Numbered from the stretch's first letter, positions 1 through 7,815 are shown. The stretch is DNA of 20,422 nt from Gammaproteobacteria bacterium (GCA_003514305.1 DORE01000077.1:1149-21570), one strand, 5' to 3'. Made by a program: numbers and translations. The notes: a model not told the origin generated them from the letters alone.

Positions 1-858
1 TCCTTTTTCTTCAAGCTCTTTTAACCAGGATTTGAATTCTAAGGCCGAGAACAATTCATAGAGGGCTAAATCGTCCACTTCACCATGAACCAGCTGGGGG
101 ATCTCCACTTCAAGCTCAACGTCCAGTTTGATTGTCGCCAACTCGTAGGACATTCTCAATTGATCGATATTCTCGCGCAACCGCGCTCCAATCTTGCCAC
201 CGACTTCCGCCGCGTTCTCAATGATGCCGTCCATAGAGCCATATTCCATCAGCCACTTCACCGCTGTCTTTGGGCCGACTCCGGGAACGCCAGGAATGTT
301 GTCTGCCTTGTCTCCCATAAGAGCCAGGTAGTCCACAATTAGACCGGGGTTAATACCAAACTTCTTTTCAACACCGACCGTGTCCAGCACTTCGTTGGTC
401 ATGGTATTCATCAACGTGACGTGCTCATTCACCAGCTGCGCAAGATCCTTGTCGCCGGTTGAAATCAGCGTCTTTTGATTCAATTCGGTGGCATGATTCG
501 CCAAAGTCCCAATAACATCGTCAGCCTCGACGCCGGGGATCATCAGTAACGGCAGACCCATAGCTCGAATTATATTCTGAATCGGCTCTATCTGGCTGCG
601 CAGCTCGTCCGGCATAGGCGGTCTGTGGGCCTTATATTCGCCGTAAATCTCATTCCGGAACGTCTTTCCCTTTGCGTCGAAAACGATCGCGATGTTTGCG
701 TCAGGGTTGGATTTAATCAAGGAGCGAATCATATTGATGACACCTTTAACCGCACCGGTGGCTTGCCCGCGACTGTTAACAAGAGGCGGCAGGGCATGAA
801 AGGCTCGGAACAGATAAGACGACCCATCAACCAGAATCAGTCTTTTCGCTGTCATCAT
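1..858 (-). CDS. polA: DNA polymerase I, N-terminal 5'-3' exonuclease part (partial)
   Basis: The first 286 residues of DNA polymerase I are visible; the frame is open to the left edge, so the proofreading and polymerase domains lie outside. This part removes RNA primers and flaps during Okazaki fragment maturation and repair. Visible flap-nuclease motifs are LVDGSSYLFRAFHA (D11 a metal ligand), FDAKGKTFRNEIYGEYKAHR, GVEADDVIG, STGDKDLAQLV, and the helix-3-turn-helix GDKADNIPGVPGVGPKTA. The visible part ends near EFKSWLKELEE, just before the expected exonuclease domain. Two ATG codons are adjacent (858 and 855). I chose the first, with AGGA seven bases upstream, but the second is equally possible. 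sco lies upstream on the same strand across 232 bp, so polA probably has its own promoter. Identity is very secure. Confidence 0.97.
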   Translation of the reverse strand, partial: MMTAKRLILVDGSSYLFRAFHALPPLVNSRGQATGAVKGVINMIRSLIKSNPDANIAIVFDAKGKTFRNEIYGEYKAHRPPMPDELRSQIEPIQNIIRAMGLPLLMIPGVEADDVIGTLANHATELNQKTLISTGDKDLAQLVNEHVTLMNTMTNEVLDTVGVEKKFGINPGLIVDYLALMGDKADNIPGVPGVGPKTAVKWLMEYGSMDGIIENAAEVGGKIGARLRENIDQLRMSYELATIKLDVELEVEIPQLVHGEVDDLALYELFSALEFKSWLKELEEKG

Positions 859-912
859 TGGTTAGTCCTTTTGGTGTCACTCAACGCAAGCCGGAGAGTT
901 ATAAACAAGTAG

Positions 913-942
913 ATAATCATATGCTGAGGCTTCGTTGGTCAA
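913..942 (-). promoter_or_regulatory. Putative sigma70-type promoter for polA
   Basis: On the minus strand a TTGACC hexamer (937-942, five of six to consensus) is followed by GATTAT (913-918, four of six) at 18 bp. An overlapping TATGAT (916-921) lies at 15 bp. It sits 55-85 bp upstream of the polA start in the gap after sco. This is judged from the bases only; no terminator for sco was recognised in the same gap. Confidence 0.35.
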
Positions 943-1090
943 TACGTCCATACTGACGCAGCGCAGGATCCACCCACCAATCATTTCTAACAGGACGTCA
1001 AAGTCTGCGTGGAACTATTGCTGTGGCGTAATCGCAGTTTAGGTCACAGGTAGTTGAGCCAATGGAGACAAACCAGGAAAGCGGTAACCT

Positions 1091-1792
1091 CTATTCGCTC
1101 ACCAGCAGGGAATACGCTTGGACTAAAGACTCACGCCGAACCGGCGGCCTAATTAGCGCCACGAGCTCAGCCTCAGGGTTAACCAATGACAGATGAGTGT
1201 TGTGATTAACAATGTAGTCATCAGTCCTGTGTGACTCATGGCCCGTTTTGCTGAAATCTATGTCAGCTCGATCGACTTTGCTGAATGCGACAAACAGCTG
1301 ACTCGCCAGCGCTTCGATCTGCGCCTCTGAACCGGTCAAGCCAGTGAAATCAGAGTTAAACTGCTCAACATACTGCTTAACGACGAGCCTGCTGTCACGC
1401 TCAGGGTCAACGGAGACAAAAACCACCTGGGGGTTGGGCAGATCAGGTGTCTCTGCTATTGCCCGGTGCGCCTGAGCCAACTCCAACATTGTCGTTGGGC
1501 AGACATCGGGGCAGGAAGTAAAACCAAAAAAAACCAGTGACCACTGGCCCTCGAAATCTTCAACCGAGAACAGGTCGCCAAACTGATCGCTCATCTGAAA
1601 GGGAGTTAATCTAAAAGGGTCTGGATACTCAATCGCGCCAAGAGCGTTGAGCGCATTGGCTGTATTGACCTCGTTGCGCGCCTGAGACAAGGTGATAAGC
1701 CAATATGCCAAGAGCAGGTCAAAAGCAACAAAAGCAGCGAGGGAAACCTTCGAATTTCGGAAAAATTGCACAGAGCCGGTTCCGCCGGTCAA
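1091..1792 (-). CDS. sco: SCO1/SenC/PrrC family copper chaperone for cytochrome oxidase
   Basis: A membrane-anchored thioredoxin-fold protein that delivers copper to the CuA site of oxidase subunit II or keeps its cysteines reduced. One N-terminal transmembrane anchor (about residues 17-36) is followed by the periplasmic domain. The copper-binding CPDVCP motif supplies C94 and C98, and H197 in DYIVNHNTHLSLVNP is the third ligand, so the site looks complete. Length is about 233 residues, normal for the family. The reading frame begins at TTG (1792), overlapping the cyoE stop codon as TTGA, which suggests translational coupling. A GTG seven codons in (1771), with GGCGGA upstream, is a serious alternative start. 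It forms a two-gene unit with cyoE, divergent from the oxidase operon it probably serves. Confidence 0.93.
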   Translation of the reverse strand: MTGGTGSVQFFRNSKVSLAAFVAFDLLLAYWLITLSQARNEVNTANALNALGAIEYPDPFRLTPFQMSDQFGDLFSVEDFEGQWSLVFFGFTSCPDVCPTTMLELAQAHRAIAETPDLPNPQVVFVSVDPERDSRLVVKQYVEQFNSDFTGLTGSEAQIEALASQLFVAFSKVDRADIDFSKTGHESHRTDDYIVNHNTHLSLVNPEAELVALIRPPVRRESLVQAYSLLVSE

Positions 1793-2673
1793 AAAAGATA
1801 ATGGTCAATCACCAAGGCGACAAATAGAAGCGCCAGATACACAATCGAGTATTTGAAAGTGTCCATCGCTGTACTAGGCTCAGGCTTTCGCATCAATTTG
1901 ATGGACCAGTACATGAAGCCCGCGCCGAGAGTGACCGCCGCTGCCAGATAAAATACGCTGCTCATCCCAGAGACTGACGGAATCACACTGATCTGAACCA
2001 AGATTGCGGTGTAGACCAAGATATGGATTTTTGTGACCCGCTCACCATGCGTGACAGGCAGCATGGGGATCCCGGTCTTGGCATATTCTTCTTTGCGATG
2101 GATGGCCAGTGCCCAGAAGTGCGGGGGCGTCCAAGCAAAAATAATAAGCACCAACACAACGGCATTTGCTTCGATCGTGCCGGTAACTGCCGTCCAGCCG
2201 AGCAAAGGCGGCATCGCTCCTGCAAGACCACCGATGACAATGTTTTGCGGAGTAGCGTGCTTGAGGTAGCCAGTATAAATGAAGGCATAACCGACAAAGG
2301 ATGCTAGCGTCAGCCAAGCCGAGAGAGCATTGACCCAAATTAACATGGTCGCCATACCAGCCAGACCAATCACCGCAGCAAAGATGCCAGCCTGGAAAGG
2401 GTCAACTCGACCTTGGGGAATCGGTCGATTGTGGGTACGTTTCATAACAACATCGACCTTTCGGTCTATCAGGTGGTTCACTACAGCGCCCGAACCGGCA
2501 ACCAGCGCAATGCCTAAATTGCCAAGAATCAGAATATCGGCCGGAACCATGCCAGGTACCGCCAGCAGCATGCCGACCATGGACGTAAGAATCATAAGCA
2601 TCACCACACGGGGCTTACACATTTCGTAGTAATCCCGCCAACTGGCGGTCGATTGTGTAGTGATTTCGGTCAT
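1789..2673 (-). CDS. cyoE: Protoheme IX farnesyltransferase (heme O synthase)
   Basis: A UbiA-superfamily integral membrane prenyltransferase that adds a farnesyl group to heme B, giving heme O, the precursor of heme A. The 294-residue protein has several hydrophobic helices. The prenyl diphosphate-binding motif runs NHLIDRKVDVVMKRT (N66, D70, D74) followed by NRPIPQGRV. The family block TPQNIVIGGLAGAMPPLLGW is also present. The start is ATG with only a weak ribosome-binding site (GAGCCAAG region upstream). The last four bases overlap sco. Position next to, and divergent from, the caa3 oxidase operon suggests it supplies that enzyme. ctaB is an equally used name. Heme A synthase (ctaA), the next enzyme, is not in the window. 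Confidence 0.97.
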   Translation of the reverse strand: MTEITTQSTASWRDYYEMCKPRVVMLMILTSMVGMLLAVPGMVPADILILGNLGIALVAGSGAVVNHLIDRKVDVVMKRTHNRPIPQGRVDPFQAGIFAAVIGLAGMATMLIWVNALSAWLTLASFVGYAFIYTGYLKHATPQNIVIGGLAGAMPPLLGWTAVTGTIEANAVVLVLIIFAWTPPHFWALAIHRKEEYAKTGIPMLPVTHGERVTKIHILVYTAILVQISVIPSVSGMSSVFYLAAAVTLGAGFMYWSIKLMRKPEPSTAMDTFKYSIVYLALLFVALVIDHYLF

Positions 2674-2820
2674 TGCGTACTACTTGGCTCGGCAAAGAGT
2701 GGGTGGATTCGATAATCAGTGGAGCTGTGTCAAAGTCTGGCCTATAAACGGAGTGCCGTTTCTGCTTCTTTGAAACTCGTTCAGATCTTTGACGTTACAA
2801 AAAAGCGGATTTTACAGATT

Positions 2821-2851
2821 TTTCGAGTTATTGTTAGTGCTATTCTCGAAA
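2821..2851. repeat. 7-bp inverted repeat (TTTCGAG / CTCGAAA)
   Basis: TTTCGAG at 2821-2827 is the exact reverse complement of CTCGAAA at 2845-2851, with a 17-bp spacer. It lies in the cyoE-coxB divergent region. It could be a regulator site or a hairpin. A repeat of this size is not rare by chance in a region this long, so function is unproven. Confidence 0.3.
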
Positions 2852-2863
2852 CCGATTTGAAGC

Positions 2864-2879
2864 TGACAGTTTCCTGTCA
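2864..2879. repeat. 6-bp perfect hairpin repeat (TGACAG-TTTC-CTGTCA)
   Basis: TGACAG (2864-2869) and CTGTCA (2874-2879) are exact reverse complements separated by four bases. On the minus strand the loop reads GAAA, a GNRA tetraloop. There is no T-run on the plus strand after it, so it is not a standard plus-strand terminator. It sits only 13 bp from the preceding 7-bp repeat. Confidence 0.35.
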
Positions 2880-3256
2880 AAAACACTCATCTCGACGCTT
2901 GTTTTAAGGAGTTTCAAGTCACTAAAACCTTGCTAGGAAAGGCATTATTCTATAGCATAAGCGTCGCTTGAGGTGTGCCATAAAGCTAGGATTTATCGGG
3001 GGTTTTACGCCCGCATGGAACGGAGTCTAGCTGTGGACATACTCCACCCAAGTAAATAACAATAACTAGGATAGTCATTCAGAATAGACGTTCAGTCCGA
3101 GTTTGCCAACAGCTTGCTCTGCGGCGCCCGGATGAATCATTTAGATGGCACACAAACTTAAGCAAATTCTGCTCCGCAATGCACTCTGCTGATTTTTGAA
3201 TTATCGGCAACACGCGGGAGCGAAGATTTTATTGTTTTTAGAAGGAATTCGGTTTT

Positions 3257-4612
3257 ATGACTTTAGCAGTAGTCATCCTGGTTCTGGTCATTGGATCGGT
3301 TGTTTTTCATTTCGCGAGCCCTTGGTGGTTTACCGATATTGCCTCTGATTGGGGTTCTATCGATTTCACTATCAACGTTACTTTCTGGGTTACAGGATTC
3401 GTATTCGTCGCTTGTAACCTGTTCCTGGCTTACTGTGTCTGGAAGTTTAGGCATAAAGAGGGACACAAAGCGAAATATGAGCCTGAAAATCACAAACTCG
3501 AAGCTGGATTGTCAATCTTTACCACCCTCGGTGTTGTGGCAATGCTGGCTCCCGGCCTATTCGTCTGGGCAACATTTGTGACCCCGCCAAGTGACGCGCT
3601 TGAATACGAGGTACTGGGAACTCAGTGGCAGTGGCAGTTTCGTTACCCAGGCGCCGATGGATTACTTGGAACTGCTGACACCGGCTTCGTCAGTGAGAGC
3701 AACCCATTTGGAATAAATCCTGAAGACCCGTATGGGCAAGATGATGTTGTGGTCAACGATCCGCAAATGCATCTTGCCATAAATCAACCAGTCAAAGCCC
3801 TACTCCGGTCGAACGACGTCTTGCACAACTACACGGTTCCGCAATTTCGCGTAAAAATGGATCTTGTGCCTGGATTGGTATCCTATCTCTGGTTTGACCC
3901 AACTAAAGAAGGGACCTATGACATCATGTGTCAGGAGTTGTGCGGTATTGGCCACTTCGTAATGCGTGGGTCCGTGACCGTCCAATCGCAGGAAGAATTT
4001 GACAATTGGTTAGCGTCGCAACCCACTTTTTCGGAGACGCAAAGACCAGCACCACCAGATTTATCCGCTGGCCAGGCCCAATACGCCACTTGCGCCGCTT
4101 GCCATGGCGCAAATGGAGAAGGCAACCAAGCCCTCAATGCCCCTAAAATCGCTGGACAGCAGCCTTGGTACATAGAGCGACAGTTAAACCATTTCAAACA
4201 AGGCGCCCGCGGCGGCGCTGGGGACACCAACGGATCACAAATGACGGCTTTCGCAAGCATGTTGACGACGGACGAGGCTGTTCGAAATATCTCAGCTTAT
4301 ATTGCAACCTTTCCAGACACACCCGCCACAACTACCATCGCGGGTGACATCGATAATGGCTTCGACATATACGATCGAAACTGCGCCGCATGCCACTTAG
4401 ATAACGGCTCCGGAACGTGGTACACCGATGCGCCAAAGCTGTCTGGGATGAGTGACTGGTATTTTGTCACCCAAATTAGCAATTTCCGAGCTGGTATACG
4501 CGGAAATCACCCGTATGACGACTATGGGGAGCAGATGGTCCAGATGGCCACCGCAATGGGAGACCTTGAAGAAATAAATGATGTCGCCGCATACATAAAC
4601 ACCTTGCGCTAG
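3257..4612 (+). CDS. coxB: Cytochrome c oxidase subunit II fused to two cytochrome c domains (caa3 type)
   Basis: Subunit II accepts electrons and passes them through CuA to subunit I. Three N-terminal hydrophobic segments are seen (about residues 2-20, 40-63, 85-107). The CuA cupredoxin domain follows, with TQWQWQF (electron-entry Trp region) and ligands H190, C225, E227, C229, H233 and M236 (CQELCGIGHFVM). After a short Pro-rich linker come two similar c-type heme domains, CAACHG (C279, C282, H283) and CAACHL (C376, C379, H380). Candidate axial Met residues are M329/M335 and M427/M430. The 451-residue length fits this fusion. ATG start: AGGA ten bases upstream, with an in-frame TAG just before it. 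First gene of the oxidase operon. Function is secure; the heme c count is read directly from the motifs. Confidence 0.97.
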   Translation: MTLAVVILVLVIGSVVFHFASPWWFTDIASDWGSIDFTINVTFWVTGFVFVACNLFLAYCVWKFRHKEGHKAKYEPENHKLEAGLSIFTTLGVVAMLAPGLFVWATFVTPPSDALEYEVLGTQWQWQFRYPGADGLLGTADTGFVSESNPFGINPEDPYGQDDVVVNDPQMHLAINQPVKALLRSNDVLHNYTVPQFRVKMDLVPGLVSYLWFDPTKEGTYDIMCQELCGIGHFVMRGSVTVQSQEEFDNWLASQPTFSETQRPAPPDLSAGQAQYATCAACHGANGEGNQALNAPKIAGQQPWYIERQLNHFKQGARGGAGDTNGSQMTAFASMLTTDEAVRNISAYIATFPDTPATTTIAGDIDNGFDIYDRNCAACHLDNGSGTWYTDAPKLSGMSDWYFVTQISNFRAGIRGNHPYDDYGEQMVQMATAMGDLEEINDVAAYINTLR

Positions 4613-4643
4613 CCTTATTCATTTACAGGAATTTTTAAAATTA

Positions 4644-4657
4644 CTGCCGTAAGGCGG
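4644..4657 (+). other. Small hairpin with GNRA tetraloop between coxB and ctaD
   Basis: CTGCC-GTAA-GGCGG forms a five-pair stem (one G-U pair) closed by a GTAA loop in the 69-bp coxB-ctaD spacer, 24 bases before the ctaD start and just upstream of its strong AGGAG. It could affect mRNA stability or relative expression of the two subunits. Seen by eye only. Confidence 0.3.
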
Positions 4658-4681
4658 AAGTATATCGATTAGGAGTAAAAA

Positions 4682-6472
4682 ATGGCTTATGTACCATTAG
4701 CCGATCAAGACCAAGAAATGGAGATGCACCATCCCCATACTTGGGTCGAAAAATACGTCTTCAGCCAAGACCATAAAGTCATTGGAGTCCAATATGGGGG
4801 GCTGGCTGTTTTCACGGGCATTATTGGGCTGGCTCTTTCACTCCTTTTCAGGCTGCAGCTGGGATTCCCTGAATCAGTCGATTTTGTTGACCCTAACTTC
4901 TACTACCAAGCAGTTACCATGCACGGCATGATCATGGTTGTTTATTTCCTGACCGCCTTATTCCTCGGGGGCTTCGGTAATTACATGATTCCGTTAATGC
5001 TAGGCGCTCGGGATATGGTATTTCCCTTCCTAAACATGATGTCAGTCTGGACGTTCTTCATCTCTGTGGTCATATTAATGTCTAGCTTTTTTGTGAGTGG
5101 CGGCCCCACGGGGGCCGGATGGACGCTGTATCCCCCACAAACAACCATGGCAGGCACTCCGGGACACGATGCCGGGATCATTCTCATGCTCGTCTCGCTC
5201 GCGGTATTTGTAGTCGCATTCACCATGGGCGGACTTAATTACGTAGTGACCATTTTGCAGTATCGGTGTCGTGGAATGACCCTAATGCGGATGCCTCTAA
5301 CCATCTGGGGGGTCTTCGTGGCCACGGTTTTGGGTCTGTTTGCTTTTCCAGCACTGCTCGTCGCCTGCATTATGATGATGTTTGACACATTGCTGGGCAC
5401 AAGCTTTTTCATGCCGGCGGTGATTGAGGCGGGTAGTCCTCTAGATTACGAAGGCGGCAGCCCGATTCTCTTCCAGCATCTATTTTGGTTCTTCGGCCAT
5501 CCAGAGGTGTATATCGTTGCGCTTCCCGCTTTCGGATTAGTTTCAGATGTTTTAAGCGTTCATGCGAGAAAAAATATCTTTGGCTATCGCATGATGGTTT
5601 GGGCAATTATCGCGATTGGTGGCCTTAGCTTCATAGTATGGGCTCACCACATGTACGTTAGTGGAATGAACCCTTATTTTGGGTTTTTCTTCGCGACAAC
5701 GACACTTATTATTGCCGTGCCGACCGCTCTGAAGGTCTACAATTGGATATTCACCCTTTGGGAAGGGGACATAAGACTGAATGCGCCAATGTACTTTGCG
5801 ATTGGCTTCATCTTCACCTTTATCCATGGGGGTCTCACCGGCTTGTTCCTTGGTAACGTCGTTGTTGACTTGCCCTTGTCCGACACCTATTTCGTCGTGG
5901 CGCACTTCCACTTAGTCATGGGTGTATCGCCAATTCTTGTTCTGTTCGCAGCGATCTATCACTGGTTTCCAAAAGTAAGCGGGCGGATGTTTAATGAAAA
6001 ATTGGCTAAGGTCCATTTTTGGTTTACGTTTTTAGGCGCTTACTCCATATTCCTGCCATTACACTACCTGGGATTCCTGGGAGTACCTCGGCGCTACTAC
6101 GCCTTAGGAAACACAGACTTCATTCCGCTATCTGCGCAAGACCTAAATTCTACGGTGACCGTTGCCGCGCTCATAGTTGCGGCTTCTCAAATCCTCTTCT
6201 TCGTAAACATCATTGGCAGTCTTAAGTGGGGCAAGAAAGCGGACCCCAACCCTTGGGGTGCAGCGTCTCTGGAGTGGCAGACCCCTGACACTCCTCCGGT
6301 TCACGGTAACTGGGGCGACAAGCTTCCCACGGTCTATCGCTGGGCCTATGACTACAGTGTCCCTGGCGCTGCGGAAGACTATATTCCGCAAACTGTTCCT
6401 GAAAACGAAGTGATCACTGCAAGTGATGACAACTTCGAAACTAATAAAGATCCTTCTCCGGCGGCCATATGA
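4682..6472 (+). CDS. ctaD: Cytochrome c oxidase subunit I (A1-type heme-copper oxidase)
   Basis: The catalytic subunit, reducing O2 to water and pumping protons. Heme and copper ligands are all present: H81 and H410 (low-spin heme), H408 (high-spin heme), H273, H322 and H323 (CuB). GHPEVY holds the cross-linked Y277 and E275 of the D-channel, so this is the A1 class. Other D-channel residues D111, N100 and N118 are present, as is K-channel K351 in PTALKVYNW. VPRRY, the heme-propionate Arg pair, is present. The usual His of the Mg site (bovine H368) is Ser400, while the next Asp (D401) is kept. The 596 residues include N- and C-terminal extensions. A strong AGGAG lies six bases before the ATG. 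The stop overlaps the next gene as ATGA. Confidence 0.98.
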   Translation: MAYVPLADQDQEMEMHHPHTWVEKYVFSQDHKVIGVQYGGLAVFTGIIGLALSLLFRLQLGFPESVDFVDPNFYYQAVTMHGMIMVVYFLTALFLGGFGNYMIPLMLGARDMVFPFLNMMSVWTFFISVVILMSSFFVSGGPTGAGWTLYPPQTTMAGTPGHDAGIILMLVSLAVFVVAFTMGGLNYVVTILQYRCRGMTLMRMPLTIWGVFVATVLGLFAFPALLVACIMMMFDTLLGTSFFMPAVIEAGSPLDYEGGSPILFQHLFWFFGHPEVYIVALPAFGLVSDVLSVHARKNIFGYRMMVWAIIAIGGLSFIVWAHHMYVSGMNPYFGFFFATTTLIIAVPTALKVYNWIFTLWEGDIRLNAPMYFAIGFIFTFIHGGLTGLFLGNVVVDLPLSDTYFVVAHFHLVMGVSPILVLFAAIYHWFPKVSGRMFNEKLAKVHFWFTFLGAYSIFLPLHYLGFLGVPRRYYALGNTDFIPLSAQDLNSTVTVAALIVAASQILFFVNIIGSLKWGKKADPNPWGAASLEWQTPDTPPVHGNWGDKLPTVYRWAYDYSVPGAAEDYIPQTVPENEVITASDDNFETNKDPSPAAI

Positions 6473-7083
6473 GTCTTTTCGAGCAAGTTACAGACAAGCC
6501 CTGGGAGCGAAAGGGGGTTATAGGAGGATTAAGTCCAGAGGGCACATTTAAAACGCAAGCCGAGCGGGTTGCCCTCATTTTTTTCCTCATCATTGCATCC
6601 GTTGTGTTCTCGCTTTTTCTGGTGAGCTATTACATCCGGATGGAACTACCTGACTGGGAGCCGCTCTCTGAACCTGCGCAACTGTGGTTTAACACCGGAC
6701 TGCTGGTGGCCAGCAGTATACTTTTTCAGTGGGCTCGGAACATAGTCGTGCGAAATGGCAAAAGTAACCTATATACATCTTTTTTTGGTGCTGGAATTTT
6801 CGCCATACTCTTTATTATCGCGCAACTCGTCAGTTGGAGTTACCTCCAAGCGGGAGGCTTCTACCTGAGCTCAAACCCTGCGAATGCATTCTACTACCTA
6901 CTCACGGGCCTTCATGCATTACACCTTGTTGGAGGATTGTGGTTCTGGAGCAAAAGTGCAATCCGACTGATCTCCGGAGGCGAACCAAAAGACATCAGGC
7001 TCAGCATCGAGCTATGCACAATTTATTGGCACTTCTTGTTGCTTGTTTGGATTGCAGTGTTTGCAATTCTATCCAACACTTAA
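6469..7083 (+). CDS. Divergent cytochrome c oxidase subunit III paralogue (first copy)
   Basis: A 204-residue membrane protein with about five hydrophobic helices and recognisable subunit III features: GLHALHLVGGLWFW and the terminal IELCTIYWHFLLLVW. It begins inside the ctaD stop (ATGA), has no clear ribosome-binding site and is probably made by translational coupling. It differs from the canonical subunit III encoded next: the WHFxDxVW Asp is Leu (WHFLLLVW). The helix that normally carries the acidic lipid/proton-site residue reads FFLIIASVVFS, without an acidic residue. It may be a structural or assembly version of subunit III. Tandem subunit III-like genes occur in some caa3 operons of other phyla as I recall, so the pair is probably functional, not a decaying copy. 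Confidence 0.85.
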   Translation: MSLFEQVTDKPWERKGVIGGLSPEGTFKTQAERVALIFFLIIASVVFSLFLVSYYIRMELPDWEPLSEPAQLWFNTGLLVASSILFQWARNIVVRNGKSNLYTSFFGAGIFAILFIIAQLVSWSYLQAGGFYLSSNPANAFYYLLTGLHALHLVGGLWFWSKSAIRLISGGEPKDIRLSIELCTIYWHFLLLVWIAVFAILSNT

Positions 7084-7128
7084 CACCGACCGAAACCCAG
7101 TGAGAAGAGGCGGTAAAGGAAAGACCAG

Positions 7129-7803
7129 ATGAGTGACGCAGCAACAGGCGAAATCAGCCAAGCAGGGATCGATAGTCTTGTAGACGATTTTAGCTCTGAC
7201 CGGCAGGCCTACCACGTGCCTTGGGGCAAGGCCATGATGTGGATTTTCCTGGTTTCAGACACATTCATTTTCTCCTGTTTTCTGGTCGGATACTTACACG
7301 CTCGAGTCACGACCACACAGCCTTGGCCACCACAGAGCGAGATCTTCGCACTGTCCTTTGGAGGGGACCCTATCCCCCTTATTCTCATTGCGCTGATGAC
7401 CTTCGTGCTGATTACCAGCTCGGGAACAATGGCGATGGCAGTTAACTATGGCTATCGAGGAGACAAAGTAAAAACTTTTTGGCTTATCTGCGTCACAGCG
7501 GTATTTGGTGCGACATTTGTCGGCATGCAGATGTTTGAGTGGTCGAAATTAATCGCTGAGGGTGTCCGACCTTGGACAAACCCCTTTGGCGCAACCCAGT
7601 TCGGTTCTGTATTCTTCATGGTCACGGGCTTCCACGGGCTCCACGTGACTGGCGGAGTTATTTATCTTATGTGGGTTGCACTGCGAGTCAAGCGGGGACA
7701 CTACGACAACAAAGGTTTCGAAATCGTTGAAATCGTCGGTCTTTACTGGCACTTTGTGGATCTTGTTTGGGTATTCATCTTTGCATTTTTCTACCTATTG
7801 TAA
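7129..7803 (+). CDS. ctaE: Cytochrome c oxidase subunit III (second copy)
   Basis: A 224-residue subunit III with about five transmembrane helices after a hydrophilic start. Family marks are WIFLVSDTFIFSCFLVGYL (SD at the acidic site, as in many caa3 enzymes), GFHGLHVTGGVIYL, and EIVGLYWHFVDLVWVFIF with the intact WHFxDxVW. It stabilises subunit I and, in related enzymes, supports proton uptake into the D-channel. AAAGGA lies eight bases before the ATG, a good ribosome-binding site that the first copy lacks. It follows the first copy by 45 bp and precedes subunit IV by 12 bp. Also named coxC/cox3. Confidence 0.95.
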   Translation: MSDAATGEISQAGIDSLVDDFSSDRQAYHVPWGKAMMWIFLVSDTFIFSCFLVGYLHARVTTTQPWPPQSEIFALSFGGDPIPLILIALMTFVLITSSGTMAMAVNYGYRGDKVKTFWLICVTAVFGATFVGMQMFEWSKLIAEGVRPWTNPFGATQFGSVFFMVTGFHGLHVTGGVIYLMWVALRVKRGHYDNKGFEIVEIVGLYWHFVDLVWVFIFAFFYLL

Positions 7804-7815
7804 TGAGGGCTCATA

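Larger units (their letters stand above)
2674..3256. other. 583-bp divergent non-coding region between cyoE and coxB
   Basis: No gene with coding character is seen. A 62-codon frame (GTG at 2719 to 2907) has no ribosome-binding site or recognisable product. The region must hold promoters for cyoE-sco (minus) and the oxidase operon (plus). Weak candidates are a perfect TTGACA on the minus strand (2728-2733) with a TCGAAT at only 15 bp. On the plus strand there is TGGACA (3034-3039) with AACAAT at 18 bp. Two inverted repeats lie at 2821-2879 and are listed separately. No riboswitch or known RNA was recognised. It is long for an intergenic gap in this gene-dense window. Confidence 0.6.

Noticed and set aside
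997..2739. An 11-base match GTCAAAGTCTG at 997-1007 and 2729-2739, both in non-coding gaps
   Set aside because: Many 11-base matches are expected by chance in 20 kb, and the flanking bases do not extend it.
2719..2907. 62-codon open frame in the cyoE-coxB gap
   Set aside because: GTG start without a ribosome-binding site, no recognisable domain, low-complexity basic/hydrophobic mix; most likely a chance frame.
5409..5911. Long antisense open frames inside ctaD
   Set aside because: They lie opposite a fully conserved gene, have no ribosome-binding sites or recognisable products, and are shadows of its codon use.
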